Positions 24,695 to 34,655 are shown, counted from the first letter of the stretch. The stretch: DNA of 64,000 nucleotides from Levilactobacillus tongjiangensis (GCF_003946345.1 NZ_RHNY01000016.1:1-64000), one strand, 5' to 3'. Program-made: numbers and translations. Notes: a model not told the origin generated them from the letters alone.

Positions 24695-26455
24695 GTGAGT
24701 ATTTTTAAGAAACTTGCCTGGTACTTTCGCCTAGAATGGCGGCGTTACCTGATGGGCGTGCTCGGCCTATTATTGACGGCCATCATTGCAATTGTACCCC
24801 CCAGAATCATCGGGAACATGGTGGACGGCATTCACGGGCAGACCATGACGGGACGGCTGCTCATGATCGATCTACTATGGGTCACGCTAGCAGCGCTCGC
24901 CCAGTACGGGACCCGTTATATTTGGCGGAACGCCATTTGGGGCGGTGCCGCACGACTTGAACAGTTACTGCGGGACCGGTTATTTGGCCATTTCATGAAG
25001 ATGGACCGAGTCTTCTACCAAAAGTATCGGACTGGAGATCTCATGGCGCACGCAACCAACGACTTGGAAGCCATTCAACGGGTTGCTGGTGGGGGAATTC
25101 TCCAGTTTGCCGACGCCATCATCACTGGTGGGACCACGTTGATTGCCATGATGACATTGATCGACTGGCGGTTGACACTGCTGGCCATCGTTCCATTCCC
25201 GTTTTTAGCCCTGATCTCGTGGTACCTGGGTCAGAAGATCCACCGGGCCTTTGGTGCCTCTCAAGCGGCTTTTTCCCGGTTGAACAACAAGGCACAAGAA
25301 AGTATCAGTGGCATCAAGGTTATCAAAGCCCTGGGCCAGGAAGATGCTGACGTGGCGGACTTTGACTCTCAGGTCGACCGCACCATTCAAATCAATCGCC
25401 GCGTCAACCGGCTGGATTCACTATTTGATCCCGCCATTACGCTGGTGATCTCATTGTCCTACGTGGCAACCATTGTTTTAGGCGGTCTCTTTGTGAACCA
25501 TCAAATCATCACGATTGGGAACCTGGTGTCGTTCATCAGTTACCTGGCCATGATGGTTTGGCCAATGTTTGCCGTCGGGATGTTGTTTAACACGATGGAA
25601 CGGGGTAACGCCAGTTATGACCGGGTCATGGAGCTGTTGAATCAGCGGACTCACATCATTGATAAGTCGAATGGCTTACAACAACGGCCTACGGGGGCCC
25701 TCAGCTATCACGTAAATCGGTTTGACTACCCCGATGACGCAGGTGCCAGCTTGAAACAGATCGATTTCGAGTTACCCGCTGGCCACACGTTAGGAATCGT
25801 TGGTCGGGTTGGTGCTGGGAAGTCAACGATCATGAAGTTGATTCTACGGGAGTTTGATACGTACGCCGGTGAAATTGACTTTGGGGGTCACCCCATTAAG
25901 GATTACGCGCTGGATAGTTATCTGCCAGCCATCGGGTACGTGCCACAAGAAAGCTTCCTATTTTCATCGAACATTTTCGAGAATATTCGTTTTGCCCAAC
26001 CAGATGCCACGCAGGAACAGGTGGAAGCCGCGGCTGCCAAGAGCGATTTGGCTGGCCAAATTAGTAAGTTACCCGCTGGCTACGATACAGAGGTCGGTGA
26101 AGAGGGGATTTCGCTTTCCGGTGGTCAACGACAACGGTTAGCCATCGCCCGGGCCTTGTTGATCAATCCCGAGTTATTGATTTTGGATGACGCGTTGTCG
26201 GCCGTCGATGCTGAAACGGAAGCCGAAATTCTGGCCAACCTGAAGGCAGAACGGGCCAACAAGACGACGATTATTTCTGCTCACCGGTTGAGTTCCGTCA
26301 TGAATGCCGATGAGATTCTGGTCTTAGACCACGGTGCCGTCGTTGAACGGGGGACTCACGCTGAGTTGATGGCCACCCACGGTTGGTATCAACGGATGTT
26401 CGTCCAGCAACAATTAGAGACGCAAGTGAAGGGAGGCGTTAGCGATGGCAGATAA
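24695..26455 (+). CDS. ABC exporter half-transporter, degenerate-site subunit
   Basis: First half of a heterodimeric ABC exporter (BmrC/LmrC-like), 586 residues: six membrane helices in about 1-300, then a nucleotide-binding domain with Walker A GRVGAGKST (about 369-377), Q-loop, signature LSGGQRQR and Walker B LLILDDALS. Asp replaces the catalytic Glu after Walker B, as usual for the subunit forming the non-hydrolytic site. GTG 24695 is preferred because GAGGAGGG abuts the earlier ATG at 24689. Its end overlaps the next gene by 11 bases. Substrates of relatives are drugs and lipids; here unknown. Confidence 0.92.
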   Translation: MSIFKKLAWYFRLEWRRYLMGVLGLLLTAIIAIVPPRIIGNMVDGIHGQTMTGRLLMIDLLWVTLAALAQYGTRYIWRNAIWGGAARLEQLLRDRLFGHFMKMDRVFYQKYRTGDLMAHATNDLEAIQRVAGGGILQFADAIITGGTTLIAMMTLIDWRLTLLAIVPFPFLALISWYLGQKIHRAFGASQAAFSRLNNKAQESISGIKVIKALGQEDADVADFDSQVDRTIQINRRVNRLDSLFDPAITLVISLSYVATIVLGGLFVNHQIITIGNLVSFISYLAMMVWPMFAVGMLFNTMERGNASYDRVMELLNQRTHIIDKSNGLQQRPTGALSYHVNRFDYPDDAGASLKQIDFELPAGHTLGIVGRVGAGKSTIMKLILREFDTYAGEIDFGGHPIKDYALDSYLPAIGYVPQESFLFSSNIFENIRFAQPDATQEQVEAAAAKSDLAGQISKLPAGYDTEVGEEGISLSGGQRQRLAIARALLINPELLILDDALSAVDAETEAEILANLKAERANKTTIISAHRLSSVMNADEILVLDHGAVVERGTHAELMATHGWYQRMFVQQQLETQVKGGVSDGR

Positions 26456-28238
26456 TCAACATCAATCCGCGTGGGCGCACAGTATGTCCACCAAGGAACA
26501 GTTGACGGTCATCAAACGGTTGTTTAAGTTTGCCGCCCCATACAAGTGGTTCTTCATTGGTTCAGTTGTTCTGTCGGCAGTGATCAGTGCCGTTAACGTC
26601 TTCCTGCCGTGGCTCCTCCAGGTCTACATGGACCGGTACCTGCGGACGGATAATGCCACGGTGGCCATCATGTGGATGTTTGCTGGTCTTTACCTGATGG
26701 GGATGGTTTTCAAAGCTCTCTTCCAATTCTGGCAAAATTACACCAGTACGATGGGGGCCGAGTACATGCTGGAAAATGTCCGGCGGAAGCTTTTTAAGGA
26801 CCTTCATGGTAAGGGCATGCGCTACTTTGATCAGACCCCGGGGGGCTCGATTCTATCTCGGTTGATGAACGATACCATGACCTTTTCTAACTTCTGGGCA
26901 CTGTTTAACACCCTGGTGCTGGCGTTGTTTGCGGTGATTTCTTCTTTCATCGCGATGTACGCCACGGACGTAAAGGTAGCCTTGTGGACGCTGGTACTGG
27001 TCCCGTTCTTAGCGTTGACCATCTGGTACTACCAACGGTTCAGTTCAAAGGTTTACCGGCGAATGCGGGAACGGTTGAGTGAGCTGAACACTAAGCTGGC
27101 AGAAGCGATTACGGGAATCAGTGTCATTCAAGAGTTCCGTCAAGAAAAGCGGACGGCTGGTAATTTCAAAAAGACCAACCAGGCCTATTACGGGACGCGA
27201 CGTGACATGATTCGAACTAACTCGTTATTGTTGAGTCCCATCATTAATTTGTTCTACGCGCTCGGCACGGTAATTGTGCTGGGGATGTTCGGGATTCGGG
27301 GGCTACACGAAGTCGTGGCTGCCGGGGTGATTTACGCATTTATTACGTACCTGAACAACTTTTACAGTCCCATGAGCAATATGATGGATAACTTGAGTGA
27401 TTTTCAAAATGGAATGGTCGCTGGTTCCCGAGTCTTGCGGATCTTAGACGACCAAACGCTTGCGCCACAACAACACCCCGTGGCGGATGCTAAAATTACC
27501 GAGGGGAAAGTGGAATTTCGTCACGTGACCTTTGCTTATGATAAAGAACATCCAGTTCTGCGTGACGTTTCTTTCGTGGCGGAACCCGGCCAGACCGTGG
27601 CCCTGGTTGGGCAAACGGGTTCTGGGAAGACTTCCACGATTAACGTGTTAATGCGGTTCTATGAATTTCAAGCTGGTGAAGTCTTGATCGATGATCGAGA
27701 TATTCGCGACTATCCTGCGGAAGAATTGCGGTCAAAATTAGGACTGGTTCTACAGGAACCCCAACTTTTTTACGGGGACATTCAAACCAATATCCGCATG
27801 TTTAATCCAAACATTTCGGACGAACAGGTTGAACGGGCAGCGCACTTTGTTCAGGCGGATGATTTTATTGATCAATTACCGAAAGGCTACGAAACGCCCG
27901 TTTTGGAACGGGGAACTGAATACTCTGCTGGTCAACGGCAATTGATTACCTTTGCCCGGACGGTGGTCACTGATCCTAAAATTCTAATCCTGGACGAAGC
28001 CACCGCCAACGTGGATACCGAAACCGAAACGATGATTCAAAATGGGTTAGATCGGATTCAAGAAAACCGGACCACTATTGCGATTGCCCACCGACTATCC
28101 ACGATTCAGAACGCTGATTTGATTTTAGTTCTGAACCAAGGGAAAATTGTTGAACGAGGCAATAACGATGAGCTGATGGCCAAGCACGGTTACTACTATG
28201 ATATGATTCAACTGCAGAATTCAGCGCACGTTGAATAG
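26445..28238 (+). CDS. ABC exporter half-transporter, catalytic subunit
   Basis: Second half of the heterodimer (BmrD/LmrD-like), 597 residues: membrane domain about 20-330, nucleotide-binding domain with Walker A GQTGSGKTS (about 386-394) and Walker B ILILDEATANVD with the catalytic Glu. The signature reads YSAGQRQ rather than LSGGQ, the standard companion change to the partner's degenerate site. GGGAGG precedes ATG 26445, inside the end of the first gene, so the pair is translationally coupled. Confidence 0.93.
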   Translation: MADNQHQSAWAHSMSTKEQLTVIKRLFKFAAPYKWFFIGSVVLSAVISAVNVFLPWLLQVYMDRYLRTDNATVAIMWMFAGLYLMGMVFKALFQFWQNYTSTMGAEYMLENVRRKLFKDLHGKGMRYFDQTPGGSILSRLMNDTMTFSNFWALFNTLVLALFAVISSFIAMYATDVKVALWTLVLVPFLALTIWYYQRFSSKVYRRMRERLSELNTKLAEAITGISVIQEFRQEKRTAGNFKKTNQAYYGTRRDMIRTNSLLLSPIINLFYALGTVIVLGMFGIRGLHEVVAAGVIYAFITYLNNFYSPMSNMMDNLSDFQNGMVAGSRVLRILDDQTLAPQQHPVADAKITEGKVEFRHVTFAYDKEHPVLRDVSFVAEPGQTVALVGQTGSGKTSTINVLMRFYEFQAGEVLIDDRDIRDYPAEELRSKLGLVLQEPQLFYGDIQTNIRMFNPNISDEQVERAAHFVQADDFIDQLPKGYETPVLERGTEYSAGQRQLITFARTVVTDPKILILDEATANVDTETETMIQNGLDRIQENRTTIAIAHRLSTIQNADLILVLNQGKIVERGNNDELMAKHGYYYDMIQLQNSAHVE

Positions 28239-28322
28239 TAGTTAACTGATTAGTGAACGGTAGCAGCACAATGAGGGGATTAGGGCGACACAAGCCGGCT
28301 GTAATCCATTAAAATTTCAACC

Positions 28323-28365
28323 AAAAAACCGCGACACCTTCCAATCGGAAAGTGTCGCGGTTTTT
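28323..28365. terminator. Bidirectional terminator between the ABC operon and plsC
   Basis: AAAACCGCGACACctt pairs with AAGTGTCGCGGTTTT and is flanked by A and T runs. Confidence 0.85.
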
Positions 28366-28371
28366 AAATGC

Positions 28372-29025
28372 TTAGTGTTCTTTGTTTGCTTTTTCAGCCT
28401 TTTTCTCACCAGTCACATCGACGTAGTGAAAGTTAGGATTGATCTGTTGGTCGAGTTGGTTGAAGGCGTCTTGCATCTGCCGTTCAACCGATGCCTGGCC
28501 ATCGTCATCCAGCTTAAGTTTACGGTCAATCGTGATGGGGTCGCCGAAAGCTACCGTGACCCGTTTTCTGGAGAATAACCGCTTAAAGGTCAGCGGTCCC
28601 TGGTAAACGGCCGGGACTAAGGGCACCTTGGCCATCTTGGCAATTACCGCTGCCCCAGCTTTGAGCTCCTGAGAGTGTCGTGAACCGGAAGGGAAGATGA
28701 TCAACGAAATATCTCCCTGGCGAAGCATTCGGACCGGTGTCTTAATGGCTGAAGGCCCCGGATGCTCACGATTTACTGGAAAACCATTGACATGGTGGAG
28801 CAGCCATCGGAAAATGGAACCTTGAAAGAGTTCTTCCTTTGCCATGAAACCGAACTTACGGGGACTGGCCGCCAACGCAAAGTAGACGGGATCGAACCAG
28901 GTTCGGTGGGGACCCACCAAGATGTAGGGACCCTCTGGTAACTTTTCGCGGTTGAGGTATTTGGCCTTGCCGTTCACAATGAACAGAATGACGCGAATAA
29001 CGTTCCGCAGAAACGAATAAAACAT
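28372..29025 (-). CDS. plsC: 1-acyl-sn-glycerol-3-phosphate acyltransferase
   Basis: Membrane-bound acyltransferase of phospholipid synthesis, 217 residues. It has an N-terminal hydrophobic anchor, the catalytic HRTWFD motif (H-x4-D, about 40-45) and the acceptor-binding block FPSGSRH (about 114-120, the family's FPEGTRS). The C-terminus is Lys/Glu-rich. The ATG at 29025 has GAGGAGC upstream. It may alternatively act on another lysolipid. Confidence 0.9.
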   Translation of the reverse strand: MFYSFLRNVIRVILFIVNGKAKYLNREKLPEGPYILVGPHRTWFDPVYFALAASPRKFGFMAKEELFQGSIFRWLLHHVNGFPVNREHPGPSAIKTPVRMLRQGDISLIIFPSGSRHSQELKAGAAVIAKMAKVPLVPAVYQGPLTFKRLFSRKRVTVAFGDPITIDRKLKLDDDGQASVERQMQDAFNQLDQQINPNFHYVDVTGEKKAEKANKEH

Positions 29026-29126
29026 GTGTCTTGCTCCTCTCGCAGTGACTCTATTGCATCTAGTATGCAAAAAAATGGCCTGGGTTGCAAGCAATCTCTG
29101 TAAAAATTGAAAGAAGGTAGCGTTCC

Positions 29127-29882
29127 GTGTCCACCCCTGAATTACGAGCTGATGAACGAATTGACCAGCTATATAGTCAAGATATCCAAATTATTCAAAG
29201 TCCTGAAGTTTTTGCTTTCTCTCTCGATGCCGTTTTATTGGCGGACTTTGCTAAGCTACCGGTCCGTGCGACTAGTCAGACCGTTGACCTGTGTGCTGGT
29301 AACGGGGCCGTCGGTTTATTTATGAGCCATCAAACCCGCGGACAGATTGCTGAGGTGGAAATTCAACCACGATTAGCTGACATGGCCCGGCGAAGTATTG
29401 CCTTGAACCAGTTAGCCCAACAAATGACTGTCTTCGAGGGTGATTTAGCCGACGTTAACCAGTGGATTCCCAAGGATTCGGTGGACGTCGTGACCTGTAA
29501 CCCACCGTATTTTGAAGATTTGCCGGATAGTCAGAAGAATCCAAACCAATACTTGGCCATTGCGCGACATGAAATTACGACCAACCTGGCGACTATCGTT
29601 CAGACTGCCAGTGGGCTCCTCAAGATGAATGGGAAGGCTTATTTCGTTCATCGGCCGGACCGGTTACTGCAATTGTTGCAGCTGATGAGTGCGAATCGTC
29701 TGGCGCCTAAACGAATTCGACTCGTTCATCCGAAGCCAGGCAAGGAGGCCAACATGGTCTTAGTCGAGGCAATCAAGGATGGTAAGCCAGGGGGCGTCCG
29801 CTTTCCAGCACCTATTACGGTTTATGATGCCCAGGGCCATTACACGCCGGAAGTGGGGGCGCTGCTCTATGGTAACCGATAA
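29127..29882 (+). CDS. yabB: Class I methyltransferase YabB (TrmN6-like)
   Basis: SAM-dependent methyltransferase of 251 residues related to the tRNA1(Val) adenine-37 N6 methylase. Motif I is [10 protein letters not shown] (about 56-65) and the catalytic N6-adenine motif is NPPY (about 126-129). It starts at GTG 29127 after GAAGGTAG. It overlaps yazA, an arrangement also known in Bacillus. Confidence 0.9.
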   Translation: MSTPELRADERIDQLYSQDIQIIQSPEVFAFSLDAVLLADFAKLPVRATSQTVDLCAGNGAVGLFMSHQTRGQIAEVEIQPRLADMARRSIALNQLAQQMTVFEGDLADVNQWIPKDSVDVVTCNPPYFEDLPDSQKNPNQYLAIARHEITTNLATIVQTASGLLKMNGKAYFVHRPDRLLQLLQLMSANRLAPKRIRLVHPKPGKEANMVLVEAIKDGKPGGVRFPAPITVYDAQGHYTPEVGALLYGNR

Positions 29883-30138
29883 ATTTTACTACTTTTATGT
29901 CCTGCTCTGTGAGGACAACTCACTCTATGGTGGGTTTACCACGGACGTGGCCAAGCGGTTTGCCACGCACGTTGCTGGCAAGGGGGCTAAATACACCCGC
30001 GTTCATCACCCCTTAAAGGTCCTCTACAGTGAACAATTTACGACTAAACACGATGCCTTACACGCTGAGTGGGCTTTCAAACATCAGAGTCGGCAAAAGA
30101 AGTTGGCTTACTTAGCCGCGCATGGCGTGAGCGTTTGA
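29869..30138 (+). CDS. yazA: GIY-YIG domain protein YazA
   Basis: Single-domain GIY-YIG protein of 89 residues, UPF0213/YazA family: [16 protein letters not shown] at the N-terminus corresponds to the GIY-YIG motif, with the conserved Arg in AKRFATH, and a basic C-terminus. The ATG at 29869 lies inside the end of yabB (14-base overlap), implying coupling. Substrate unknown; probably a nucleic-acid nuclease. Confidence 0.9.
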   Translation: MVTDKFYYFYVLLCEDNSLYGGFTTDVAKRFATHVAGKGAKYTRVHHPLKVLYSEQFTTKHDALHAEWAFKHQSRQKKLAYLAAHGVSV

Positions 30139-30224
30139 CTAGGCAATTATTTAACCATCATGGTATCCTGAGCGAGTGCAACAGAAAAGGGTCATAGACT
30201 CAGCTATCTAAGGAGGAACTTACT

Positions 30225-31220
30225 GTGAAAATTATTGCTTATGGCATCCGTGACGATGAACGACCTTACTTGGACGAATGGTCCGAAGAACAGGGCATTG
30301 CGGTCAAGGCAGTCGGAGATTTATTGGATGAAACGACTGTCGGTCTTGCTAAGGGCTATGACGGGGCAGTGGTTTATCAACAAAAGCCGTACACTGCAGC
30401 AGTTCTGGATCAATTGGCAGCTAACGGCGTCACCAACTTATCTCTGCGGAACGTGGGGGTCGATAACGTTGACGCTAACGCGGTGAAACGCAATGGGTTC
30501 AAGGTCACCAACGTGCCCGCGTATTCACCGGCAGCCATTGCCGAATTGACGGTGACCCAGTTGATGCGCTTATTACGACGGACACCAACTTTTGACCGCA
30601 AGCAGGCGCAGGGCGATTTGACCTGGGCACCGGATATTGCCGACGAGTTGAACACCATGACAGTTGGTATTGTGGCCACAGGGCGAATCGGTCGGGCAGC
30701 CATGCAAATCTATCGGGGGTTTGGTGCCAAGGTGATTGCGTACGACGTCTTCCATAATCCTGAGCTAGAAAAGCAGGGAATTTACGTGGATACACTGGAC
30801 GATTTATACGCGCAAGCCGATGTGATTTCTCTACACGCACCCGCCACCAAAGAAAATGATAAGATGTTGAATGACGAAGCCTTCAGCAAGATGAAGGATG
30901 GTGTCTGGATCTTGAACCCTGCGCGGGGAGCATTGATCGATACTGATGCGTTGATTCGGGCACTAGACAGTGGCAAAGTGGCCGGGGCTGCTTTGGACGT
31001 CTACGAGGATGAAGTCGGTATTTTTAACACCGATTTCGGCAGTTTTGATGCGATTCCTGATGAACGGTTGAAAAACCTGCTGAAGCGGGAAAATGTGTTG
31101 GTAACACCGCATGTGGCGTTCTACACCCGAACTGCTGTGAAGAACATGGTGCAGTTTGCTCTAAATAACAACAAACAGTTGATTGAAACGGGCCAAGCTG
31201 AGAATGAAGTGGCGTTTTAA
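30225..31220 (+). CDS. ldhD: D-lactate dehydrogenase (D-2-hydroxyacid dehydrogenase)
   Basis: NAD-dependent reductase that makes D-lactate from pyruvate, or a close 2-hydroxyacid dehydrogenase. The 331 residues carry the catalytic triad: Arg in NPARGALID (about 235), Glu in DVYEDE (about 264) and His in TPHVAFYT (about 296). The dinucleotide loop reads VATGRIG, so the first Gly of GxGxxG is Ala; the rest is normal. GTG 30225 follows AAGGAGGAA. Location next to rpsB is shared with Lactiplantibacillus ldhD, which supports the name. Confidence 0.88.
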   Translation: MKIIAYGIRDDERPYLDEWSEEQGIAVKAVGDLLDETTVGLAKGYDGAVVYQQKPYTAAVLDQLAANGVTNLSLRNVGVDNVDANAVKRNGFKVTNVPAYSPAAIAELTVTQLMRLLRRTPTFDRKQAQGDLTWAPDIADELNTMTVGIVATGRIGRAAMQIYRGFGAKVIAYDVFHNPELEKQGIYVDTLDDLYAQADVISLHAPATKENDKMLNDEAFSKMKDGVWILNPARGALIDTDALIRALDSGKVAGAALDVYEDEVGIFNTDFGSFDAIPDERLKNLLKRENVLVTPHVAFYTRTAVKNMVQFALNNNKQLIETGQAENEVAF

Positions 31221-31293
31221 GGTTTCGAGGAGTTGCTGGTAGCCGCTTTTTACCTTACCGCCGCCATCACTGATAATTAGATTTGAGAAATAG

Positions 31294-31325
31294 AAACAGG
31301 CCTGAGATTTTTCTCAGGCCTGTTT
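31294..31325 (+). terminator. Terminator of ldhD
   Basis: AAACAGGCCTGAGA, short loop, TCTCAGGCCTGTTT. Confidence 0.88.
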
Positions 31326-31593
31326 GGGTTAGTCAGGTGTGAGGCAATTGTCAATAAAACCGACCGGCCGATATGGTCTGAGCCAGTTCGAGATAATGTG
31401 TATTTCTAAAGATAATGAGCGTCGAATAGCACTTCTAAGGTTAGGTGGATTGCTCGCAAACTAGCGTAATTATGTTGTAGTTGTTCTTAAACGTTCAACT
31501 TGATGAATGGGTTAACAAGCCATCGGTGAAGTCGATGAGCCAGTTTCAATTTATGTAGGAAACCGACATTTGTCGCAGTAATGTGCCATTTAA
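31326..31593. other. Gene-free stretch before repeat locus D
   Basis: No gene, hairpin or known site seen; base composition is mixed and there is no convincing ribosome binding site. Confidence 0.5.
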
Positions 31594-31770
31594 GCGGAGG
31601 TGGCCAGGGGCGGGGCCGGCCGTGAAAATATCGTTAGCTGGCGTACTTTGCTAGCTTACGATATGGGCGTCTTTGCAGACAGGTGGGTTTCGTGGCTTCA
31701 AAGCGAGCGGGAAGCCCGGTCTTTGGCTGAAGCGTCCCCACGGCAGGCCCCGTCCCTGGCCGCCGGAGCG
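31594..31770 (+). repeat. Structured intergenic repeat, locus D: single module
   Basis: Closing arm GGTGGCCAGGGGCGGGGCC (31599-31617) pairs with GGCCCCGTCCCTGGCCGCC (31746-31764), 17 of 19. Inside lies hairpin ATATCGTTAGCTGGC (31628-31642) / GCTAGCTTACGATAT (31650-31664) and hairpin CTTTGCAG/CTTCAAAG, then CGAGCGGGAAG and CGTCCCCAC. The order of parts equals that of loci A, C and E while the stems have other sequences. A 60-codon open frame across it is not credible. Confidence 0.82.
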
Positions 31771-31799
31771 CGACCAAGTTAGTGCATTTGATAGCAAAC

Positions 31800-31836
31800 A
31801 AAAAACGACCTCCTCAATAAATTGAGAAAGTCGCGT
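31800..31836 (-). terminator. Terminator of the HAD hydrolase gene
   Basis: On the minus strand CGACTTTCTCAAT pairs with ATTGAGGAGGTCG, followed by six T. Confidence 0.75.
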
Positions 31837-31848
31837 TAATTAAGTTTC

Positions 31849-32568
31849 CTAAAATTCAGAAACGGCACTCAATGCCAGTAATAGATCTTGTAACTCAGAG
31901 GCGTTGCCAACAGTTTGGTCAGGAATCCACTCGCCATCTGGAATTTCCAGGTTGCGGTGATTGAACCAAAAGGCATGCCAGCCAGCTTTTTTGGCGGCCT
32001 TGACATCCATGCTGTAGCAATCACCGACGTAGGCCACTTCGCTAGCCCGCAGGCCTAAACGCCGGTTCATCATGGTAAAAATTTGAGGGTCGGGTTTTTC
32101 CACGCCAGCATCCTCTGAAGTGAGGATGGCTTCGCGGTCGATCCAGCGGTGCATCTGTAACCGCATGACTTTTGCCAATTGGTGTTGCGTTTTACCGTTG
32201 GTAATGATGCCCAATTGGAATTGGGCGTGAAGACGGTCAAGGGCCGTCTTTAAGCCGGGGAAGAGTTCAATGTGATTCAGGCCATGGGTGTAGGCTTGCT
32301 CAAAATCTAACGCTTGAGCCGTGGTCACACCCGGCAAGTTTTGTTGTTGGAGCGCGATATTTAACCGGTTAACGGCCATTTCTTCACGCGACCAGCGACC
32401 ACTGGAGACCTCGGCGTAGGCTTGCATACTTTGTTGCCGATAGGACTGAAAAATTGGGTCTAGATCATAGTCAGCTGGTAACTGTAGCTGTGTCCGCAAA
32501 GCCGCTACAAACGGGGCTTTTTGGTCATAGAGCGTGTCATCGACATCGAAGACGACCGCTTTTATCAT
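31849..32568 (-). CDS. HAD-superfamily hydrolase (YjjG-like, HAD-IA)
   Basis: Cytosolic phosphatase-like protein of 239 residues. Motif I DVDDTLYD (about 8-15), motif II IITNGKT (about 119), motif III Lys in EKPDPQIF (about 157) and motif IV GDCYSMD (about 182) are intact, with a helical cap between motifs I and II. Relatives act on nucleoside monophosphates. GAGGAACG precedes ATG 32568. Confidence 0.9.
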   Translation of the reverse strand: MIKAVVFDVDDTLYDQKAPFVAALRTQLQLPADYDLDPIFQSYRQQSMQAYAEVSSGRWSREEMAVNRLNIALQQQNLPGVTTAQALDFEQAYTHGLNHIELFPGLKTALDRLHAQFQLGIITNGKTQHQLAKVMRLQMHRWIDREAILTSEDAGVEKPDPQIFTMMNRRLGLRASEVAYVGDCYSMDVKAAKKAGWHAFWFNHRNLEIPDGEWIPDQTVGNASELQDLLLALSAVSEF

Positions 32569-32653
32569 GTTCGTTCCTCCTCATGTAAGTCCTAAGCAGT
32601 TTACCACAACCAGCTTTTTTTTCCAATTTAATGCAAAACTTTCACGATTTTCC

Positions 32654-32682
32654 TTGTGTTAGGGCCCGCGATTTTGTATAAT
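32654..32682 (+). promoter_or_regulatory. Promoter of rpsB
   Basis: TTGTGT (32654-32659), 17 bases, TATAAT (32677-32682). Confidence 0.75.
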
Positions 32683-32689
32683 AACTCTC

Positions 32690-32805
32690 GGTGCGTATGC
32701 GCCAATTCACACCTTGCGTGATGACTGGAGGGGTGCTCGCTTGCGAGTTCTCTGGTCAAATGAGCGTGGGGGAGGAAATCAAAAACTATTTGGAGGCATT
32801 TTATC
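32690..32805 (+). promoter_or_regulatory. rpsB leader with hairpins
   Basis: About 115 bases between promoter and start. A stem GACTGGAG (32723-32730) / CTCTGGTC (32750-32757) encloses an inner CTCG-CTTG-CGAG hairpin, and GGTGC GTAT GCGCC lies at its 5' side. It may be a ribosomal-protein autoregulatory leader. No open frame with a ribosome binding site is inside. Confidence 0.5.
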
Positions 32806-33609
32806 ATGGCTGTTATTTCAATGAAACAACTGCTCGAAGCCGGTGTCCACTTTGGTCACCAAACCCGTCGTTGGAACCCTAAGATGAAGCAATACATCTT
32901 CACGGAACGTAACGGTATCTACATCATCGACTTGCAAAAGACGGTGAAGTTGATTGACGCTGCTTACAACTACATGAAGGACGAAGCTGCTAAAGGCGCC
33001 GTTGTTCTGTTCGTTGGTACGAAGAAGCAAGCTCAAGATTCTATCGAAGAAGAAGCTACCCGTTCTGGTCAATACTACGTTAACCACCGTTGGTTAGGTG
33101 GGACTTTGACTAACTGGGAAACCATTCAAACTCGGATCAAGCGTCTTAAGTCCTTGAAGAAGATGGCTACCGACGGTACTTTTGATGTTCTTCCTAAGAA
33201 GGAAGTTTCCTTACTTAAGAAGTCTCAAGACAAGTTGGAACGTTTCTTAGGTGGTATCGAAGACATGCCTAAGCTGCCTGACGTTATGTTTATCGTTGAC
33301 CCTCGCAAGGAACAAATCGCTGTTCACGAAGCACAAAAGTTGAACATTCCGATCGTTGCCATGGTTGATACGAACACTGACCCAGACGAAATTGACGTGG
33401 TTATCCCATCTAACGATGATGCTATCCGTGCCGTTCGTCTGATCACTTCTAAGATGGCTGACGCTATCGTTGAAGGCCGTCAGGGTGAAGACCAAGTTAA
33501 CGAAAAGACCTTTGAAGGCCAAAAGTCTGATGCCGCTAAGGGCGACAAGAAGACCGCTGACAACTCAATGGAAAGCATCGTTAACGCTGTCGAAGGCGAC
33601 AACAAGTAA
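32806..33609 (+). CDS. rpsB: 30S ribosomal protein S2
   Basis: Ribosomal protein of 267 residues. The N-terminus [22 protein letters not shown] and the [10 protein letters not shown] block are diagnostic. The last 40 residues form a charged low-complexity tail after the conserved core. Codons are strongly biased, as for highly expressed genes. TTGGAGGCA lies upstream of ATG 32806. Confidence 0.98.
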   Translation: MAVISMKQLLEAGVHFGHQTRRWNPKMKQYIFTERNGIYIIDLQKTVKLIDAAYNYMKDEAAKGAVVLFVGTKKQAQDSIEEEATRSGQYYVNHRWLGGTLTNWETIQTRIKRLKSLKKMATDGTFDVLPKKEVSLLKKSQDKLERFLGGIEDMPKLPDVMFIVDPRKEQIAVHEAQKLNIPIVAMVDTNTDPDEIDVVIPSNDDAIRAVRLITSKMADAIVEGRQGEDQVNEKTFEGQKSDAAKGDKKTADNSMESIVNAVEGDNK

Positions 33610-33667
33610 TTAAATGCAAGGTAGCGGGTTAACTGCTACTTTCCAAATATAGATTTAAAGCACCTTA

Positions 33668-33721
33668 GGCTGGCTTAATGTTTAGGACCGATAATGGCCT
33701 GAGATTGAGTCAGTCTTTTTT
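33668..33721 (+). terminator. Terminator-like hairpin between rpsB and tsf
   Basis: GGCTGGCTTAAT (33668-33679) pairs over 12 positions, three of them G-U, with ATTGAGTCAGTC (33704-33715), followed by six T. It could lower tsf relative to rpsB. Confidence 0.6.
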
Positions 33722-33759
33722 GGTGAATTAGATGAAATGATAAAAGGAGGCCATTACAC

Positions 33760-34644
33760 ATGGCAAGCAAAATCACTGCGGCACAAGTAAAAGAATTACG
33801 GGACAAGACCCAAGTTGGGATGATGGATGCTAAGAAGGCTCTGGTTGCTTCTGAAGGCGACATGGACAAAGCCATCGACTTCTTACGTGAAAAGGGTATC
33901 GCTAAGGCTAAGAAGAAGAGCGGCAACGTTGCTGCTAACGGTTTAGCTCGGGTGAAGGTTGACGGTAATACCGCCGCTATCATCGAAGTGAACTCAGAAA
34001 CTGACTTCGTTGCAACCAACGACACCTTCAATGGTTTAGTTGATTTAGTTGCTGACACGATTGCTGCCAAGCAACCAGCTGACTTAGACGCTGCTTTGGC
34101 TTTACCAACTGCCGATGGGTCAACTATCAACGAAGAAATCGTTAAGACGACCCAAGTTACGAGTGAAAACGTGCAATTACGTCGTTTCGCTATTGAAAAG
34201 AAGACGGACAGCCAAGTATTTGGTTCATATTTACACCAAGGTGGCCAAATTGCTGCATTAGTTGTCTTAGAAGGTGCTGATGAAGCAACTGCTAAGGATG
34301 TTGCTATGCACGTTGCTGCTATCAACCCTGAGTTCGTTTCTCGCGATGACATTCCTGCTGATCGTTTAGCACACGAACGTGAAGTTCTGAAGCAAGAAGC
34401 CTTGAACGAAGGCAAGCCTGAAAAGATCGTTGAAAAGATGGTCGAAGGTCGTTTACACAAGTTCTTGTCAGAAATCAGCTTAGCTGACCAACCATTTGTT
34501 AAAGATGGCGACCAAACTGTTAGCCAATTTGTTGCTAGCAAGGGTGGCAAGTTAGTCAAGTTCGTTCGTTACGAAGTCGGTGAAGGAATCGAAAAGCCAA
34601 CGGTTGACCTGGCTAAAGAAGTTCAAGACCAAATCAACGGTTAA
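33760..34644 (+). CDS. tsf: Elongation factor Ts
   Basis: Nucleotide exchange factor for EF-Tu, 294 residues. The N-terminal UBA-like part ([19 protein letters not shown]) and the TDFV motif (about 81-84) are diagnostic. AAAGGAGG precedes ATG 33760. It follows rpsB, as in most bacteria, with a terminator-like hairpin between. Confidence 0.98.
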   Translation: MASKITAAQVKELRDKTQVGMMDAKKALVASEGDMDKAIDFLREKGIAKAKKKSGNVAANGLARVKVDGNTAAIIEVNSETDFVATNDTFNGLVDLVADTIAAKQPADLDAALALPTADGSTINEEIVKTTQVTSENVQLRRFAIEKKTDSQVFGSYLHQGGQIAALVVLEGADEATAKDVAMHVAAINPEFVSRDDIPADRLAHEREVLKQEALNEGKPEKIVEKMVEGRLHKFLSEISLADQPFVKDGDQTVSQFVASKGGKLVKFVRYEVGEGIEKPTVDLAKEVQDQING

Positions 34645-34655
34645 TTTTTTGAAAG

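Noticed and set aside
31600-31782. 60-codon open frame
   Set aside because: Lies wholly within repeat locus D, including both closing arms.
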